Source of the DNA: Candidatus Heimdallarchaeota archaeon LC_3
GTDB taxonomy: Archaea > Asgardarchaeota > Heimdallarchaeia > Hodarchaeales > LC-3
Assembly (NCBI GenBank): GCA_001940645.1
Contig: MDVS01000046.1
Coordinates: forward strand, 1-59,465
Direction of reading: 5' to 3'
Length of the DNA stretch: 59,465 nt
The notes under the pieces are model-generated. The model ran no database searches. It was not told where the DNA came from and saw only the letters and a program-made list of their open reading frames with translations. Positions 26,008-35,742 of the stretch are shown in pieces. Within the stretch, counting starts at the first letter, position 1. Each line of letters begins with the position of its first letter. A program made the position numbers and the translations under genes.

Positions 26008-26457
26008 TTAATCACACAATTAAATATAAATTAGAAAAACCTAATTCTGAAAATTTTTTCAACATACACAACAAAAAGTTAGTTTTTTTTCTTTTTAAGT
26101 CATGATTTGTTTGTTGGTGGCGAATTTCTCTGATAAAATTGGTCTATATTATATTAATCACAAATTCTTCAAGACAAATTGGACTATATTTAAGCTACGC
26201 TGCGAAACATTAGCAGCTTAAAATTTTTAATTACCAAATTTATTCTTAATCTTAAAAATAATACATTAGGAGGATTTTTATTCTTTCAAAGTTGTGTTTA
26301 TTTTATAATTTGTGTTTATTATTTCAATTTTTTGAATAACAATCTTGTGACATTATATTATCTAATATAACTAACATTAAAATCATAAGAGAGAATTTTT
26401 TCTTGAAAAAAATATAAAAAAACCAGAAATTTATCTACAGTTATTTACAATTATTTC
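26008..26457. other. Intergenic region with direct repeats and a hairpin
   Basis: This 450-bp stretch lies between two minus-strand genes and contains the promoter of the leftward one. It holds a 15-bp direct repeat (26136-26190, separate entry) and a hairpin GCTGC/GCAGC at 26199-26217 with a 9-nt loop. The remainder is A/T runs; no coding frame or RNA gene was recognised. Confidence 0.4.
26136..26190. repeat. Two direct repeats, AAATTGGTCTATATT / AAATTGGACTATATT
   Basis: Copies at 26136-26150 and 26176-26190 match at 14 of 15 bases and start 40 bp apart, close to four helical turns, so a dimeric or cooperative regulator could contact both on the same face. They lie about 130-180 bp upstream of the start of the 430-residue minus-strand gene. 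Function is unknown. Confidence 0.5.
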
Positions 26458-28611
26458 TCAATTCATTATGTTGAAATTTTCTTGTATGTATGCTTTTGCT
26501 TCATCAATTTTTGTAATTGGAGCAGAACAAACAAAATTTCTACATATATAGAGAGTCGATTTATCTTGTTTAATAGACTTGCCTTGAATCCAAGATCGAT
26601 TATGAAATTCCTTAGGAAGATTAGATAAAGAGTTATTGATTTTTAATTGTATTCTTGAAGGGATGAAACTTTTTTGAACAAAATTCCAAATTTGATCACT
26701 TTCATTATCATTTATTGAATCGTTATTAATTAAAATTAATTCTGAATTATGATTATGTGTCCAAGCTAGAGAATGAAAATAGCTAGCCATTCCCAATCCG
26801 GATTTCTGTTGAGCCGCTCCATTAAAGGCCATAAGGATTTTATTTGCGTATTCTAAATATGAGGAATCTTCAGTAAAATAATAAAGTTTATGAAACAAAA
26901 TTACTGCTAAAGCATTTGGAGAAGGTAATGGAGAATCAAAAATATCTTTAAATCTACTCAAAGGAGTATTATGAATTTTTCTTGAATAAAAGAATGCATA
27001 ATTTTCATGATCCCAAAATTCTTTTATCAACTCATTAACCAAATTCAAAGCAGAATGAAAATAGCTGTAATCTAAAAAATATTCAAAACCTTCTATAAAA
27101 GCTAATGCAACGTAGACATAATCTTCAAGATAACCATGAATTTTAGCATTTTCTTCTGTTGATTTCAGATCATCATTATAAAAACTGAAAACACGATACA
27201 AAACTCCATCCCGAATCATTTTATCTCTAAAAAAGTCCAATGTTTCTTTTACTACGATAGAGAATTTACTAGTTATTTCATTATCTGGTTCCAATATTGA
27301 ACTTACTCTTAATAGTGGTTTTATTACTAAAGCACTCCACCCGCTCAATATTTTTTTGTCTATACCAGGAGAAATCCTTTTAGAGCGATAAGAAAGGAGT
27401 TTTTCTTTTGATCTTTTTAAAGTTTCTTTAATTTCTTCTACTGTTTTCTTATATTTTTTTGTTATATGTTCAATGGATGATTGTATATGTAAAATGTTAT
27501 TTCTTTCAAAATTTCCTTTGTTGGAAACACCAAATATGGTACAAAAAATCTCTACTTCCTCTTTTTCTAATAATTGTTCAATCTCTTCTTTTTTCCAAAC
27601 AAAAAATTTCCCTTCAACACCTTCAGAATCAGCATCGGCACCTGAATAGAACCCTCCTTCAGAAGATTTAAGTTCACGAATAACATACTCTAGCGTTTCG
27701 ATTGCTTTATTCAGAAAATATTGTTCTTTTGATACCTGGTACATATCGATTAACACATCTGACATTTGAGCTTGGGTATAGAGCATTTTTTCGAAATGAG
27801 GGACTAACCAAACACTATCAACACTATAACGATGAAATCCTCCTCCTAACTGATCATAAATACCTCCATTGGACATTGCTTCCAAGGAATATTTTACAAT
27901 TTTGATGTAGGTTTCTTTTTTTTGTCTAACTCCTTCAGAAAGTAAAAACGATAATGCAGATTCATGGGGAAATTTTGGGGCTGAACTAAAACCAGCATTA
28001 TTCTTATCGTACATAGCTGCTAATTCTAATGCTGCATCTTCAATCAAATCTTCTCCAGGAATAGAATTAATTAATTCTCCTTGCAATCGTTCTTGAATAT
28101 TTTTTAAGTTGGTAATAATTGAATCTTTTGAATCAAAAATTTTATTTTGTTGTGTTCTATAAGCGGTTTCTATCTGTTTGATTAACTCCATAAATCCAAT
28201 CATCCCTCTTTTAGATTTTGGTGGAAAGTATGTACCAGTGAAAAATGGCACTTTATTTGGAGTCATAAACACAGTTAGTGGCCATCCTCCACCACGAGAG
28301 TGCATTAACTGAAATATTAATTGATATTGATGATCTACATCGGGCAGTTCCTCTCTATCAACTTTTATTGATATGAAATTTTGATTAAGGAATTGAGCAA
28401 TATTAAAGTCCTCAAATGACTCTTTTTCCATAACATTACACCAATGACAACTATAGTACCCTATTGAGACAAAAATTGGCTTATTTTCCATTTTTGCTTT
28501 ATTAAATGCTTCTTCACTCCATGCCCACCAGTCTACAGGATTATAAGCATGTTTAAGTAGGTAAGGAGAGGTTTCATTAATTAATTGATTTGGTCTCTTG
28601 TTAGAATTCAT
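26458..28611 (-). CDS. YyaL/SPATA20-family protein (thioredoxin-like domain plus alpha/alpha-toroid)
   Basis: A 717-residue protein. The N-terminal DUF255 thioredoxin-like domain has [13 protein letters not shown], then [13 protein letters not shown] with a CHWC redox motif (Cys55, Cys58) and [16 protein letters not shown] with TGTYFPP. The following ~500 residues are helical and resemble the six-hairpin toroid of AGE-type proteins ([39 protein letters not shown]). Length and motif order are those of bacterial YyaL and animal SPATA20, whose biochemical role is poorly known. I chose ATG 28611 over a TTG four codons upstream. It is divergent from TYW3. Confidence 0.93.
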   Translation of the reverse strand: MNSNKRPNQLINETSPYLLKHAYNPVDWWAWSEEAFNKAKMENKPIFVSIGYYSCHWCNVMEKESFEDFNIAQFLNQNFISIKVDREELPDVDHQYQLIFQLMHSRGGGWPLTVFMTPNKVPFFTGTYFPPKSKRGMIGFMELIKQIETAYRTQQNKIFDSKDSIITNLKNIQERLQGELINSIPGEDLIEDAALELAAMYDKNNAGFSSAPKFPHESALSFLLSEGVRQKKETYIKIVKYSLEAMSNGGIYDQLGGGFHRYSVDSVWLVPHFEKMLYTQAQMSDVLIDMYQVSKEQYFLNKAIETLEYVIRELKSSEGGFYSGADADSEGVEGKFFVWKKEEIEQLLEKEEVEIFCTIFGVSNKGNFERNNILHIQSSIEHITKKYKKTVEEIKETLKRSKEKLLSYRSKRISPGIDKKILSGWSALVIKPLLRVSSILEPDNEITSKFSIVVKETLDFFRDKMIRDGVLYRVFSFYNDDLKSTEENAKIHGYLEDYVYVALAFIEGFEYFLDYSYFHSALNLVNELIKEFWDHENYAFFYSRKIHNTPLSRFKDIFDSPLPSPNALAVILFHKLYYFTEDSSYLEYANKILMAFNGAAQQKSGLGMASYFHSLAWTHNHNSELILINNDSINDNESDQIWNFVQKSFIPSRIQLKINNSLSNLPKEFHNRSWIQGKSIKQDKSTLYICRNFVCSAPITKIDEAKAYIQENFNIMN

Positions 28612-28771
28612 CGTATTGTTCAATTTAGTGAAAGATATGATTTATTTAATTAGTCAATAATTACTACAATTAATACAAAATTAATAATTTATCTTATTTT
28701 TTAGAGCTATAAGACTATTAATTGATATTACATCTATTAAGTTAATAAAATAAGATTAAGGATTAAAGTTC

Positions 28772-29359
28772 ATGGATTTTGAAACAAAAAAGAAACTAAT
28801 GCTAAGTAAATTGAATGAAGCTCTAAAATTAAAAGCTGTAGATGAAGATGTTATTCCATTTCTAAACCTAATAAATCGTCATGCCGAATATTTTACTACA
28901 TCCACCTGTTCGGGAAGAATTGTCATAATAGAGGTTGAAAAACTAGGAAAAAAGGAAGGATCAATATTTCTTTACAAATCTCACAAATATCCTGATTTTA
29001 ATAAACTTTTGAAGCTTATTTTAAATTATAATTTTAGTAATGACGCATGGTTATTAGTTGAACCACCGCTATTTCATTTAGGGGTAAAAAATTTAGATTA
29101 TGCTAAAAAAATGTTGAACATTGGTTTATCAGCAGGATTAAGAAGGTCAGGAATAAGAAGTATTGCAGAAGATTGGATTGTTGTTGCACTCTGGGGATCT
29201 GGGCATATTAATTTACCTTTGGGAAACGCTAATAAAAATTTTTTAGCAGAAAATGAATTATATATTTCATACTTATTAACTAAGGTTGGAGAAGTTTTTA
29301 ATTATGGAAGAAACCAATTAGATAAATTGTATGATTCATTAAAAGAAAATCTTAATTAA
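28772..29359 (+). CDS. taw3: tRNA wybutosine-synthesis methyltransferase TYW3/Taw3
   Basis: A 195-residue protein of the TYW3 family, which uses S-adenosylmethionine to N-methylate the tricyclic base at position 37 of tRNA-Phe during wyosine synthesis. Motifs: YFTTSTCSGRIVI (residues 40-52, the conserved S-x-S/T-C-S-G-R), WLLVEPPLFHLGVKNLDYAK and AGLRRSGIRSI. Length is typical of archaeal members. It is transcribed away from the YyaL gene and ends 16 bp before the stop of the convergent kinase-like gene. Together with Sua5, Cgi121 and the THUMP protein it gives the window several tRNA-modification genes. Confidence 0.9.
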   Translation: MDFETKKKLMLSKLNEALKLKAVDEDVIPFLNLINRHAEYFTTSTCSGRIVIIEVEKLGKKEGSIFLYKSHKYPDFNKLLKLILNYNFSNDAWLLVEPPLFHLGVKNLDYAKKMLNIGLSAGLRRSGIRSIAEDWIVVALWGSGHINLPLGNANKNFLAENELYISYLLTKVGEVFNYGRNQLDKLYDSLKENLN

Positions 29360-29375
29360 TTTATTGTTGTCTAAG

Positions 29376-30737
29376 TTAAACTTGAATTAAAACAGGTTTA
29401 TTTGTGTACAAGGAAGGACTGTCAAGTAAATAATTTACAATCTTTACTCTATTTTGAGCTTGTTTCTTTACATATTCAATCTCAACATCTTCCATGGTAA
29501 CTAAGTTCAAAATTGATAATAAAATTCCAAGAGATAAGTGATAGTTAAATGTGTCACCATTTGGATAAAATTTATTTATGGACATTAAATCATAAGCTAA
29601 AATTTCATTGTATCCTGCAATAAAACTTTTAATATCTCTTGTGATCTGAAATAAATTCTGTTTTAATTGAAACTCTTGAATTGCTCGATTCACAAAAAAG
29701 TTAGCAATATCTTCGAACCGATCTATTCCTGGATTAGTATCGATAAATTCAGGATCAATTAAGTGAACTATTAATATTGGTGATTTATACAAATTTATTT
29801 CATATAAAAGATTCCCTGAATGGAAATCACCAAAAGAAATAGATCCAGAATTTAGTGTTAGATTTTCTAAAGGAAATTTTGAATATTTCATAGATAATAA
29901 TGATTTGGTTTCTTGATCTAGGGGCAATGTGTCTATAACTTGTTTTTCTAAATTTCTATATCTTTCTGTGGCTACTTTGTTGTTATGAGATCCACAAAAT
30001 GAAGCAAGACATTTTCCTGCTAATCTAAACTTCTCAGTAATTGGAACAGGGGATATTTTAAACGATTCACCAGAAATCCCCTCCAACACCAAAATTTGCT
30101 CTTTATAAAAAACTATTCTTGCGGTTGAAACTCCTAAAAATCGATATTTTTCTAAACGATTAGCGACAAAGTTTATCCTCTTAACAATATCAGGAACTTG
30201 TGAGGCATTATTATGAACTTTAACAGCTAAACCTGCTCTTCCGTGACCTAGTTCTGATGTGAAATTAACAGTTACAAGCTGAATCCCTGTCATTCCAATT
30301 TTTCTGTCGCTTCTAATTGAATTAAATTCAATTTTTTTTGGCCGTTTTTCAAAGATTTCTTCTGCTACGTTATAAAAATAATCAGAAAACCCACTTACAA
30401 TAGACAACAATAAACGATTTATTTCTTTATCTGCTTCATCCATTGTGATCTTTTTTGCTTTAGATTTGGAATCAGCTTGCTTTAAAGATGTTGATGTTAG
30501 AAGAGAGCTGTGTTTTTCCACATTTTCATTAGTATTAGGTATGTGAGTTACATTTAGTTCATTATTATTTGATTCTTGCAGTTTTTTCTTCGAAAATTCG
30601 TTTTCGGAACTATTAGAATCAGTAAATGGAATTTTTTGATTTAAATTCTGTTTTTTATTTGATTTAGTTGTTTCAAGGTTTCTATTTTCAGTTTTTGTAT
30701 CTTCTTTAGCTTTATTATTTTTTTTTTTGCGAAACAT
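29376..30737 (-). CDS. APH/protein-kinase-like phosphotransferase with disordered N-terminus
   Basis: A 453-residue protein. Residues 1-105 are Lys-, Asn- and Ser-rich and probably disordered. The rest resembles the aminoglycoside-phosphotransferase/protein-kinase fold: GLAVKV (Lys173, candidate ATP-binding lysine), a hinge strand ILVLEGISGESF, a catalytic-loop-like FGDFHSGNLLYE (Asp304, Asn309) and LIDPEFID (Asp328, candidate magnesium ligand). The usual His of the HGD motif is Phe302 here. Substrate unknown. The start at ATG 30737 follows a poly-Lys stretch typical of this genome's N-termini. It is convergent with TYW3. Confidence 0.7.
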   Translation of the reverse strand: MFRKKKNNKAKEDTKTENRNLETTKSNKKQNLNQKIPFTDSNSSENEFSKKKLQESNNNELNVTHIPNTNENVEKHSSLLTSTSLKQADSKSKAKKITMDEADKEINRLLLSIVSGFSDYFYNVAEEIFEKRPKKIEFNSIRSDRKIGMTGIQLVTVNFTSELGHGRAGLAVKVHNNASQVPDIVKRINFVANRLEKYRFLGVSTARIVFYKEQILVLEGISGESFKISPVPITEKFRLAGKCLASFCGSHNNKVATERYRNLEKQVIDTLPLDQETKSLLSMKYSKFPLENLTLNSGSISFGDFHSGNLLYEINLYKSPILIVHLIDPEFIDTNPGIDRFEDIANFFVNRAIQEFQLKQNLFQITRDIKSFIAGYNEILAYDLMSINKFYPNGDTFNYHLSLGILLSILNLVTMEDVEIEYVKKQAQNRVKIVNYLLDSPSLYTNKPVLIQV

Positions 30738-30962
30738 AGTGAAATAATTCCGAAATGCTATTTGAATGAGTGATTTCCTATAATAACAAAATTACTCTAT
30801 TTCCAATAAATAAAATATGATTTTTTCACTTGATTTACATCTACTTAAATGTTACATATTGGGTAGTTTTAGAACAAAACTGAGATTAATCTCGTAATAT
30901 TAATTATCTTAATATAAATGAAAAAATTCAATACAGTGCGATTTAAAGATTGAAAATTTTAT

Positions 30963-32105
30963 TTACTGGTAGCTATTAAATTTAATAGAATCTGATAAAT
31001 CATGTTTTTCTACTGGAGGTGAATGTTTTTTTGCATCAGATTCCAATTTTTTCATCATGTCTGAAATATTACTATAATAATTCTTTTTCGCTTTTGGTTT
31101 ACATTTAGACATTATATATGACGTAAATATTGGAAAACCTATAGTTGAATCTATGTGAGCTACAATTGTTTTAGACAATCCCTCGGGATCTATTTTTCCC
31201 CAGCTCAAAGCTTCTGAGGGAGTTGCTCCTGACAAACCTCCTGTATCAGGTCTTGAATCTGTAAATTGAATAAAATAATCATGACCTCTCGCAGGTAATC
31301 CAAAAATCTCGATAAGATGGGGTTCAGTTTGTAAAATAAAATTCTTAGGTGAACCTCCACCAATAATTATAACAGCGGACTTCCCTCCTTTAGACTGAGC
31401 ACTCCAAATTATTGCAGAAGTTTCATTCACATCAATACTTGGATCTATTTGACATTTACTTTCTTTGAGAAGATTTTGCGCGGCTAAATTTAAACCGAAA
31501 GTAGAATCACCTGGACTTGATGTATATACTGGGACTTTATGGCGAAACGCTGATGCCAAAATGCTAGAGTTTTTGTTATCAAGTTGGTTTTCGACTTGGC
31601 TGACCGCATTTCCTAGTAAATAATGAAATTCGCTGGTTCCCATTGTTTTCTGAAATGGCTCAGTTGTAAGTATCTCTCTAACGAAAGCATCTGTGTCATA
31701 AAGGACATTAGCAGGAAATAATATATCGTAAATACGAATTATTCCATCTTTTCTAAGGAGAACATCATCATGATTCGGTTGAGATTGATATAAAGGATAG
31801 TTTAACGCATAGTGAATGTCATGATATAAATTTGCTCCAGTTGAAATAATAAAATCAATGTAACCTGATTCAATTAAAGGAATAATAGAAGAAACTCCTA
31901 ATCCTGCAGGAGTCATGGCACCGGCTAGCGTTAGACAAATTGTGACATTTTCTGACTGAAAATAATTTTCTGCTAACATACATGTTTCTTTTAATCGTGC
32001 AGAGTTGAATGCGAAAAAAGATGATTCTATTAAATCAACAACAGAAAAATCCTTACCTATCGGTTTTGGACTAATTTTTTTCCTCAGAAGTGGATGTTTA
32101 GTCAT
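30963..32105 (-). CDS. dys: Deoxyhypusine synthase
   Basis: A 380-residue enzyme that transfers the aminobutyl group of spermidine to a lysine of translation factor aIF5A. NAD- and substrate-binding motifs are CLTLAGAMTPAGLG and IISTGANLYHDIHYAL near the N-terminus, DSTFGLNLAAQ and IIIGGGSPKNFIL in the middle, and TGGLSGATPSEALSWGKI at about 288-305, where Lys304 corresponds to the catalytic lysine that forms the covalent intermediate. All key residues are present. The arginine decarboxylase gene lies 123 bp upstream on the same strand, linking polyamine supply and use. Confidence 0.93.
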   Translation of the reverse strand: MTKHPLLRKKISPKPIGKDFSVVDLIESSFFAFNSARLKETCMLAENYFQSENVTICLTLAGAMTPAGLGVSSIIPLIESGYIDFIISTGANLYHDIHYALNYPLYQSQPNHDDVLLRKDGIIRIYDILFPANVLYDTDAFVREILTTEPFQKTMGTSEFHYLLGNAVSQVENQLDNKNSSILASAFRHKVPVYTSSPGDSTFGLNLAAQNLLKESKCQIDPSIDVNETSAIIWSAQSKGGKSAVIIIGGGSPKNFILQTEPHLIEIFGLPARGHDYFIQFTDSRPDTGGLSGATPSEALSWGKIDPEGLSKTIVAHIDSTIGFPIFTSYIMSKCKPKAKKNYYSNISDMMKKLESDAKKHSPPVEKHDLSDSIKFNSYQ

Positions 32106-32228
32106 TTTAAATCCAAGACAAAATTAATAAGCTTCAATTAGTTTAATGATTTACTCTAATTAGCTACTCTAATTACTTTAATCTTAAAAGAAATATTTTA
32201 CCTTTAAAATAAGCTAATGGAAAAATAA

Positions 32229-34349
32229 TCATTCCGGATTGATATTTTCACCAATGATATCAAATAAAAGTTCCTCTTTGATTTCAGAAAATAATGTATT
32301 ATTTTCTTGATTAATGAATAAGTTGAATAAGTCCTTTTCATTTTTATTAGTAGTAATATAAGGAGAACTATAAAGTAATTTCTCGAATATAGAATGAGAA
32401 GGCAATTTTTCAAGAATATTTGAGGGATTATGACCCATCTTTGGTAATAAATCAGCGCTATATTCTGCCTGTCTCATAAGAGAAATTTTATATTTATTTG
32501 AGGTTTCATCATAAGAAAGTGATATTTCTGGGACTCTTCCTAATAAATTTTGATCAAAATATACAGTACTTTGATATGCTCCGGTTAAACCAATTACTAG
32601 AAATTCTCCCGCTTTCAAACAAGATTCAGGTAGTGGAATTCCTTGAATTCTGCATGAATCTTCAATTATACGAAAGATATGATTATCCTTTGTAAAATAA
32701 TCCTCTATTTTCCATTCTTCATACTTTCCTTTTCGATTTGGTGTTACATATTTACTGATTTCCCCATCAGAATCACATGTGATATCAACAATTTTCACCA
32801 GCGTAGATGGTTTTTCATTTAAATGTGATATTGGAAGCAAGGGGAAATATTGATCAACAAGAATTGCATCGCAAATTCCATTAAAAACTGAAAAATTACC
32901 TAATAATTGAGTCGTTGGAGTAACCAAGTGTTTAAATAAATTGGGAATTGATTTCAATAGTGAATTAGCAAGTATATCACTTTTGTTATTAATACAGAGT
33001 TTTTTAAAAGATTCACGAATACAAACACCAATATTTGTTTTAATATATTCTATTTCTGATCGAACATTCGAACTCAACCAAAAATCTTGCTCATTTAATA
33101 TATTGTCTATGCTTTCTTCAAAAAGATCATTTAGATTTGATAGTAATTCTATAGAAGTTATGTTATTAACTGATTTCTTGAATTCATTCCAAAGTTTGTT
33201 CAATTTCTGGTTGCTAATATTAAAACCAATATTTTTTTTATTATAAAAGCTAAAATTTCTCTTTTCTATCAATTCAAGAAGAAAAAATTCATAATGAGCT
33301 GAAATAGCTCTTCCACTTTCTGTTACAATTATTGGATTTAATATATCAGGAAATTTTGTTAATACCTGCTTTACAGTTGATACGATTGTTTCTGCATAGT
33401 TATTAAAACTATAACTGGTGCCTGAATCACCATTTTCTTGATTCCCAACATAATCAATTCCGAGTCCTCCTCCTAAATTCAAATATTCTAATCCCTTAAA
33501 TCCCTGCTTCCATAAATTTACATAAGTTCCTATCAATTCAGAAGCTGCACGACGAAAAAAAGCTTTATCACTAATTTGAGAACCAATATGGCCATGAATT
33601 AACTTTACAGCAATTTCCAGGTTATTTGATAGTAATAAATCAATAATTTCATTTAAATTCCCCCCAGAGAATCCAAATTTTGAGTACAAACCTGAGGAAC
33701 GACCCCAATGACCAGGAACCTCTTGAAGAAGTTTTATTCGCAACCCAATGTTAGGAATAATTTCAGTATTTTTTGCAACATCGATTAATAGATTTAACTC
33801 TTTTAAACTTTCAATTGATATTATAATATTGAAGCCATATCTTTGTAAAATCATTGTGGCTTCTAAATAATCTTGATCTTTGGTACCGTTACAAATTATT
33901 AATGTATCATTTATATGATCAAGATTTGAAACAGCTAATAACAATTCTGGCTTAGTACCAACCTCAAAACCGTGATTATTCTTGTTTCCAAACTTTCTTA
34001 TTGAATTTATTGCAGAAAATGTTTGATTGACCTTGACAGGAAAAACCCCCTGATAATAATTGGGATATTGATTCTTCTCAATCGCTTTTTCAAATGCGTG
34101 GTAAAGTTTTTCAAGCTGGTTTTCAATTAATTCGGGAATACGCAAAACAAATGAAGAAATACCATAATTTTTAATCTGTTCAGTGATTTCAGAAAAAGAA
34201 ATTGATCCATTAGTTAGATTCAGTATTAAATTTCCTTTTTCATTAATGTCCAAATAGTTGAATTCACTTGCCTGATTTCCAATTCCGTAAGTATATCTGG
34301 ATTTATCAAATGACCAATCAGAGGAGTTATTATGCGTTCTTGTTTTCAT
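32229..34349 (-). CDS. speA: Biosynthetic arginine decarboxylase (SpeA)
   Basis: A PLP-dependent fold-III decarboxylase that converts arginine to agmatine, the first step to putrescine and spermidine. The start region WSFDKSRYTYGIGNQ matches SpeA. GVFPVKVNQ carries the PLP lysine (Lys106 from the chosen start), NHGFEVGTKPELLLA follows, LNLGGGLGIDY binds the PLP phosphate and CDSDGEISKYV lies near the C-terminus. At 706 residues it is slightly longer than bacterial SpeA (about 630-660). I chose ATG 34349; the frame continues upstream to a TTG at 34406, giving a Lys/Phe-rich extension not seen in SpeA. SpeA is more familiar from bacteria, since many archaea use a pyruvoyl enzyme. Confidence 0.93.
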   Translation of the reverse strand: MKTRTHNNSSDWSFDKSRYTYGIGNQASEFNYLDINEKGNLILNLTNGSISFSEITEQIKNYGISSFVLRIPELIENQLEKLYHAFEKAIEKNQYPNYYQGVFPVKVNQTFSAINSIRKFGNKNNHGFEVGTKPELLLAVSNLDHINDTLIICNGTKDQDYLEATMILQRYGFNIIISIESLKELNLLIDVAKNTEIIPNIGLRIKLLQEVPGHWGRSSGLYSKFGFSGGNLNEIIDLLLSNNLEIAVKLIHGHIGSQISDKAFFRRAASELIGTYVNLWKQGFKGLEYLNLGGGLGIDYVGNQENGDSGTSYSFNNYAETIVSTVKQVLTKFPDILNPIIVTESGRAISAHYEFFLLELIEKRNFSFYNKKNIGFNISNQKLNKLWNEFKKSVNNITSIELLSNLNDLFEESIDNILNEQDFWLSSNVRSEIEYIKTNIGVCIRESFKKLCINNKSDILANSLLKSIPNLFKHLVTPTTQLLGNFSVFNGICDAILVDQYFPLLPISHLNEKPSTLVKIVDITCDSDGEISKYVTPNRKGKYEEWKIEDYFTKDNHIFRIIEDSCRIQGIPLPESCLKAGEFLVIGLTGAYQSTVYFDQNLLGRVPEISLSYDETSNKYKISLMRQAEYSADLLPKMGHNPSNILEKLPSHSIFEKLLYSSPYITTNKNEKDLFNLFINQENNTLFSEIKEELLFDIIGENINPE

Positions 34350-35043
34350 TTTTCTGGCAAAATTAACTTTTTTTATAAAAAATTTCTTTAATTTGAATTT
34401 AATCAAATATTTTATGATAATTTATGTGTTATTCACTAATTTTTTTAAATATATTTAAAATGGCTAAATATTAGGTTTCACTTTAAACACTAAATTTAGT
34501 TTTCTCTTTCTTTTTGTAATGTAATTTTTTTCTTAAGTGAGATAAAATATCATACTAAGTTTCCTTTTTATGTAATGAACCAAATTAGAGATTTAATTGT
34601 ATATATTATTAGATATTAAATATTGTATGATTTTTGATTATATTTGAATTTATTTAAGGAAAATATGTTTGAATATTGTTTTATTCAAAAAATACTATAT
34701 AAATCTGAAGTTTTCTCAGATTTTAAAAATCAGGAAGTAAAACAGAACCTCCATTTATTTAAAATGGATTAAGAATATCATATAGGATTTCCTTTTAATC
34801 AATTTTACTACTTTTCATTCAAATGTGATAATATTTGCAGACTTTGAAATTTCGATATAATATTGATCGAATGATGAAAATTTAAAAAAAATATATTTCA
34901 GATATTATTTCGTTCAAATTTTTTAAAATAATATTATTTTAGAGATATATAATGATATATACTAAATTTCTTATTTAAAATAAGTAAAAAAGGTCAATTG
35001 TTGAAAAAAAACATGCTTGAATTTATAAAAAATTAGAAATCTA
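34350..35043. other. Long AT-rich intergenic region upstream of speA
   Basis: About 690 bp without a convincing gene, in very AT-rich sequence. Small inverted repeats occur, for example CCATTT (34751-34756) with AAATGG (34762-34767), and the palindrome ACTAAATTTAGT at 34489-34500. The speA promoter must lie at its left end. It is one gene away from Orc1/Cdc6, so an origin is possible, but no G-rich origin recognition box was seen. Confidence 0.35.
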
Positions 35044-35619
35044 TCAATTAATGAATTCATGCAAACTTCTCTTCTTTTTTTCCAGTGAATTAAAGAATTT
35101 TGTTATTTCTCTTGATAAGTCCTCGATTGAACCATCATTAACTATTTCATAATCAGTTTCCATGGTTTTTGTATCTTGTTCATTATTATGGGTATTCCAA
35201 TTATTCCAATCATTTTCAGAAATATCAATATTCTCACGACTTGCTATTCTACCTCGACGATTCGAGTTAGAAGAAATTGCTCTAACAATAATAAATCCCA
35301 TAGATTTTAAATATTTTCCTTCCATTGCGTACCTAATATCATCTATTACTGCACCTTGATTTTTTTGTTTCTCAATATGTTTCATCAAGTATTTAACCCA
35401 AATTAAATTGTCATAAGTTCTAAAAAAATCACCAGTATTCTGTAAAACGTCTCTCCTATATGGTAAATCTAATTCAAATACAGTATCTTTTATTTTTTGT
35501 CCAATAGAAAATAATTCAGCATTACCACCTATTAATACTACCATTTGTTTTGCTATAGTTGTTTTCCCAGAACCCATTCTTCCAGTTATTCCGATAAGTA
35601 ATCTCTTATTAGTTTTCAG
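35044..35619 (-). CDS. P-loop deoxynucleotide monophosphate kinase-like protein, start codon unclear
   Basis: The first in-frame ATG (35577) lies inside the Walker A motif: LLIGITGRMGSGKTT is encoded only if translation begins upstream of it. Between that ATG and the preceding stop (TAG, 35629-35631) there is no ATG, GTG or TTG in frame; a CTG at 35617-35619, with AGG about 8 nt upstream, is the best candidate and gives 191 residues. Downstream, AVIDDIRYAMEGKYLKSMGFIIVRAI matches the D-x-R-x-x-x-E region of phage-type dNMP kinases. The fold is a P-loop kinase of the nucleotide or dephospho-CoA kinase type; the substrate is unknown. It is divergent from Orc1/Cdc6. Confidence 0.65.
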   Translation of the reverse strand: MKTNKRLLIGITGRMGSGKTTIAKQMVVLIGGNAELFSIGQKIKDTVFELDLPYRRDVLQNTGDFFRTYDNLIWVKYLMKHIEKQKNQGAVIDDIRYAMEGKYLKSMGFIIVRAISSNSNRRGRIASRENIDISENDWNNWNTHNNEQDTKTMETDYEIVNDGSIEDLSREITKFFNSLEKKKRSLHEFIN

Positions 35620-35692
35620 ATTATTAACCTATTTTTCCAAAATTTAAGTAGATTTATTGGTAAAAAAATCTTTAAATTATTTTATGAAATTC

Positions 35693-35720
35693 CTTTTTAA
35701 GAGGAAATTGCTTTTTAAGA
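35693..35720 (+). promoter_or_regulatory. Candidate promoter with direct repeat CTTTTTAAGA upstream of Orc1/Cdc6
   Basis: CTTTTTAAGA occurs twice, at 35693-35702 and 35711-35720. The second copy is centred about 27 bp upstream of ATG 35743, the distance expected of an archaeal TATA box for a leaderless transcript, and is preceded by GGAAATTG as a possible BRE. The duplicated element could also be a binding site for the Orc1/Cdc6 protein itself. Confidence 0.35.
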
Positions 35721-35742
35721 AGGTGAATTCACATTTAAATAT

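Noticed and set aside
34350..34406. N-terminal extension of SpeA from TTG 34406
   Set aside because: The residues are a Lys/Phe-rich stretch not seen in SpeA, and an ATG at 34349 sits at the family start.
34489..34970. Three copies of ACTAARTTT (34489-34497, 34554-34562, 34961-34969) as possible origin boxes
   Set aside because: Nine-base A/T-dominated words recur by chance in such AT-rich DNA, the copies are unevenly spaced, and they lack the G-rich part of archaeal origin boxes.
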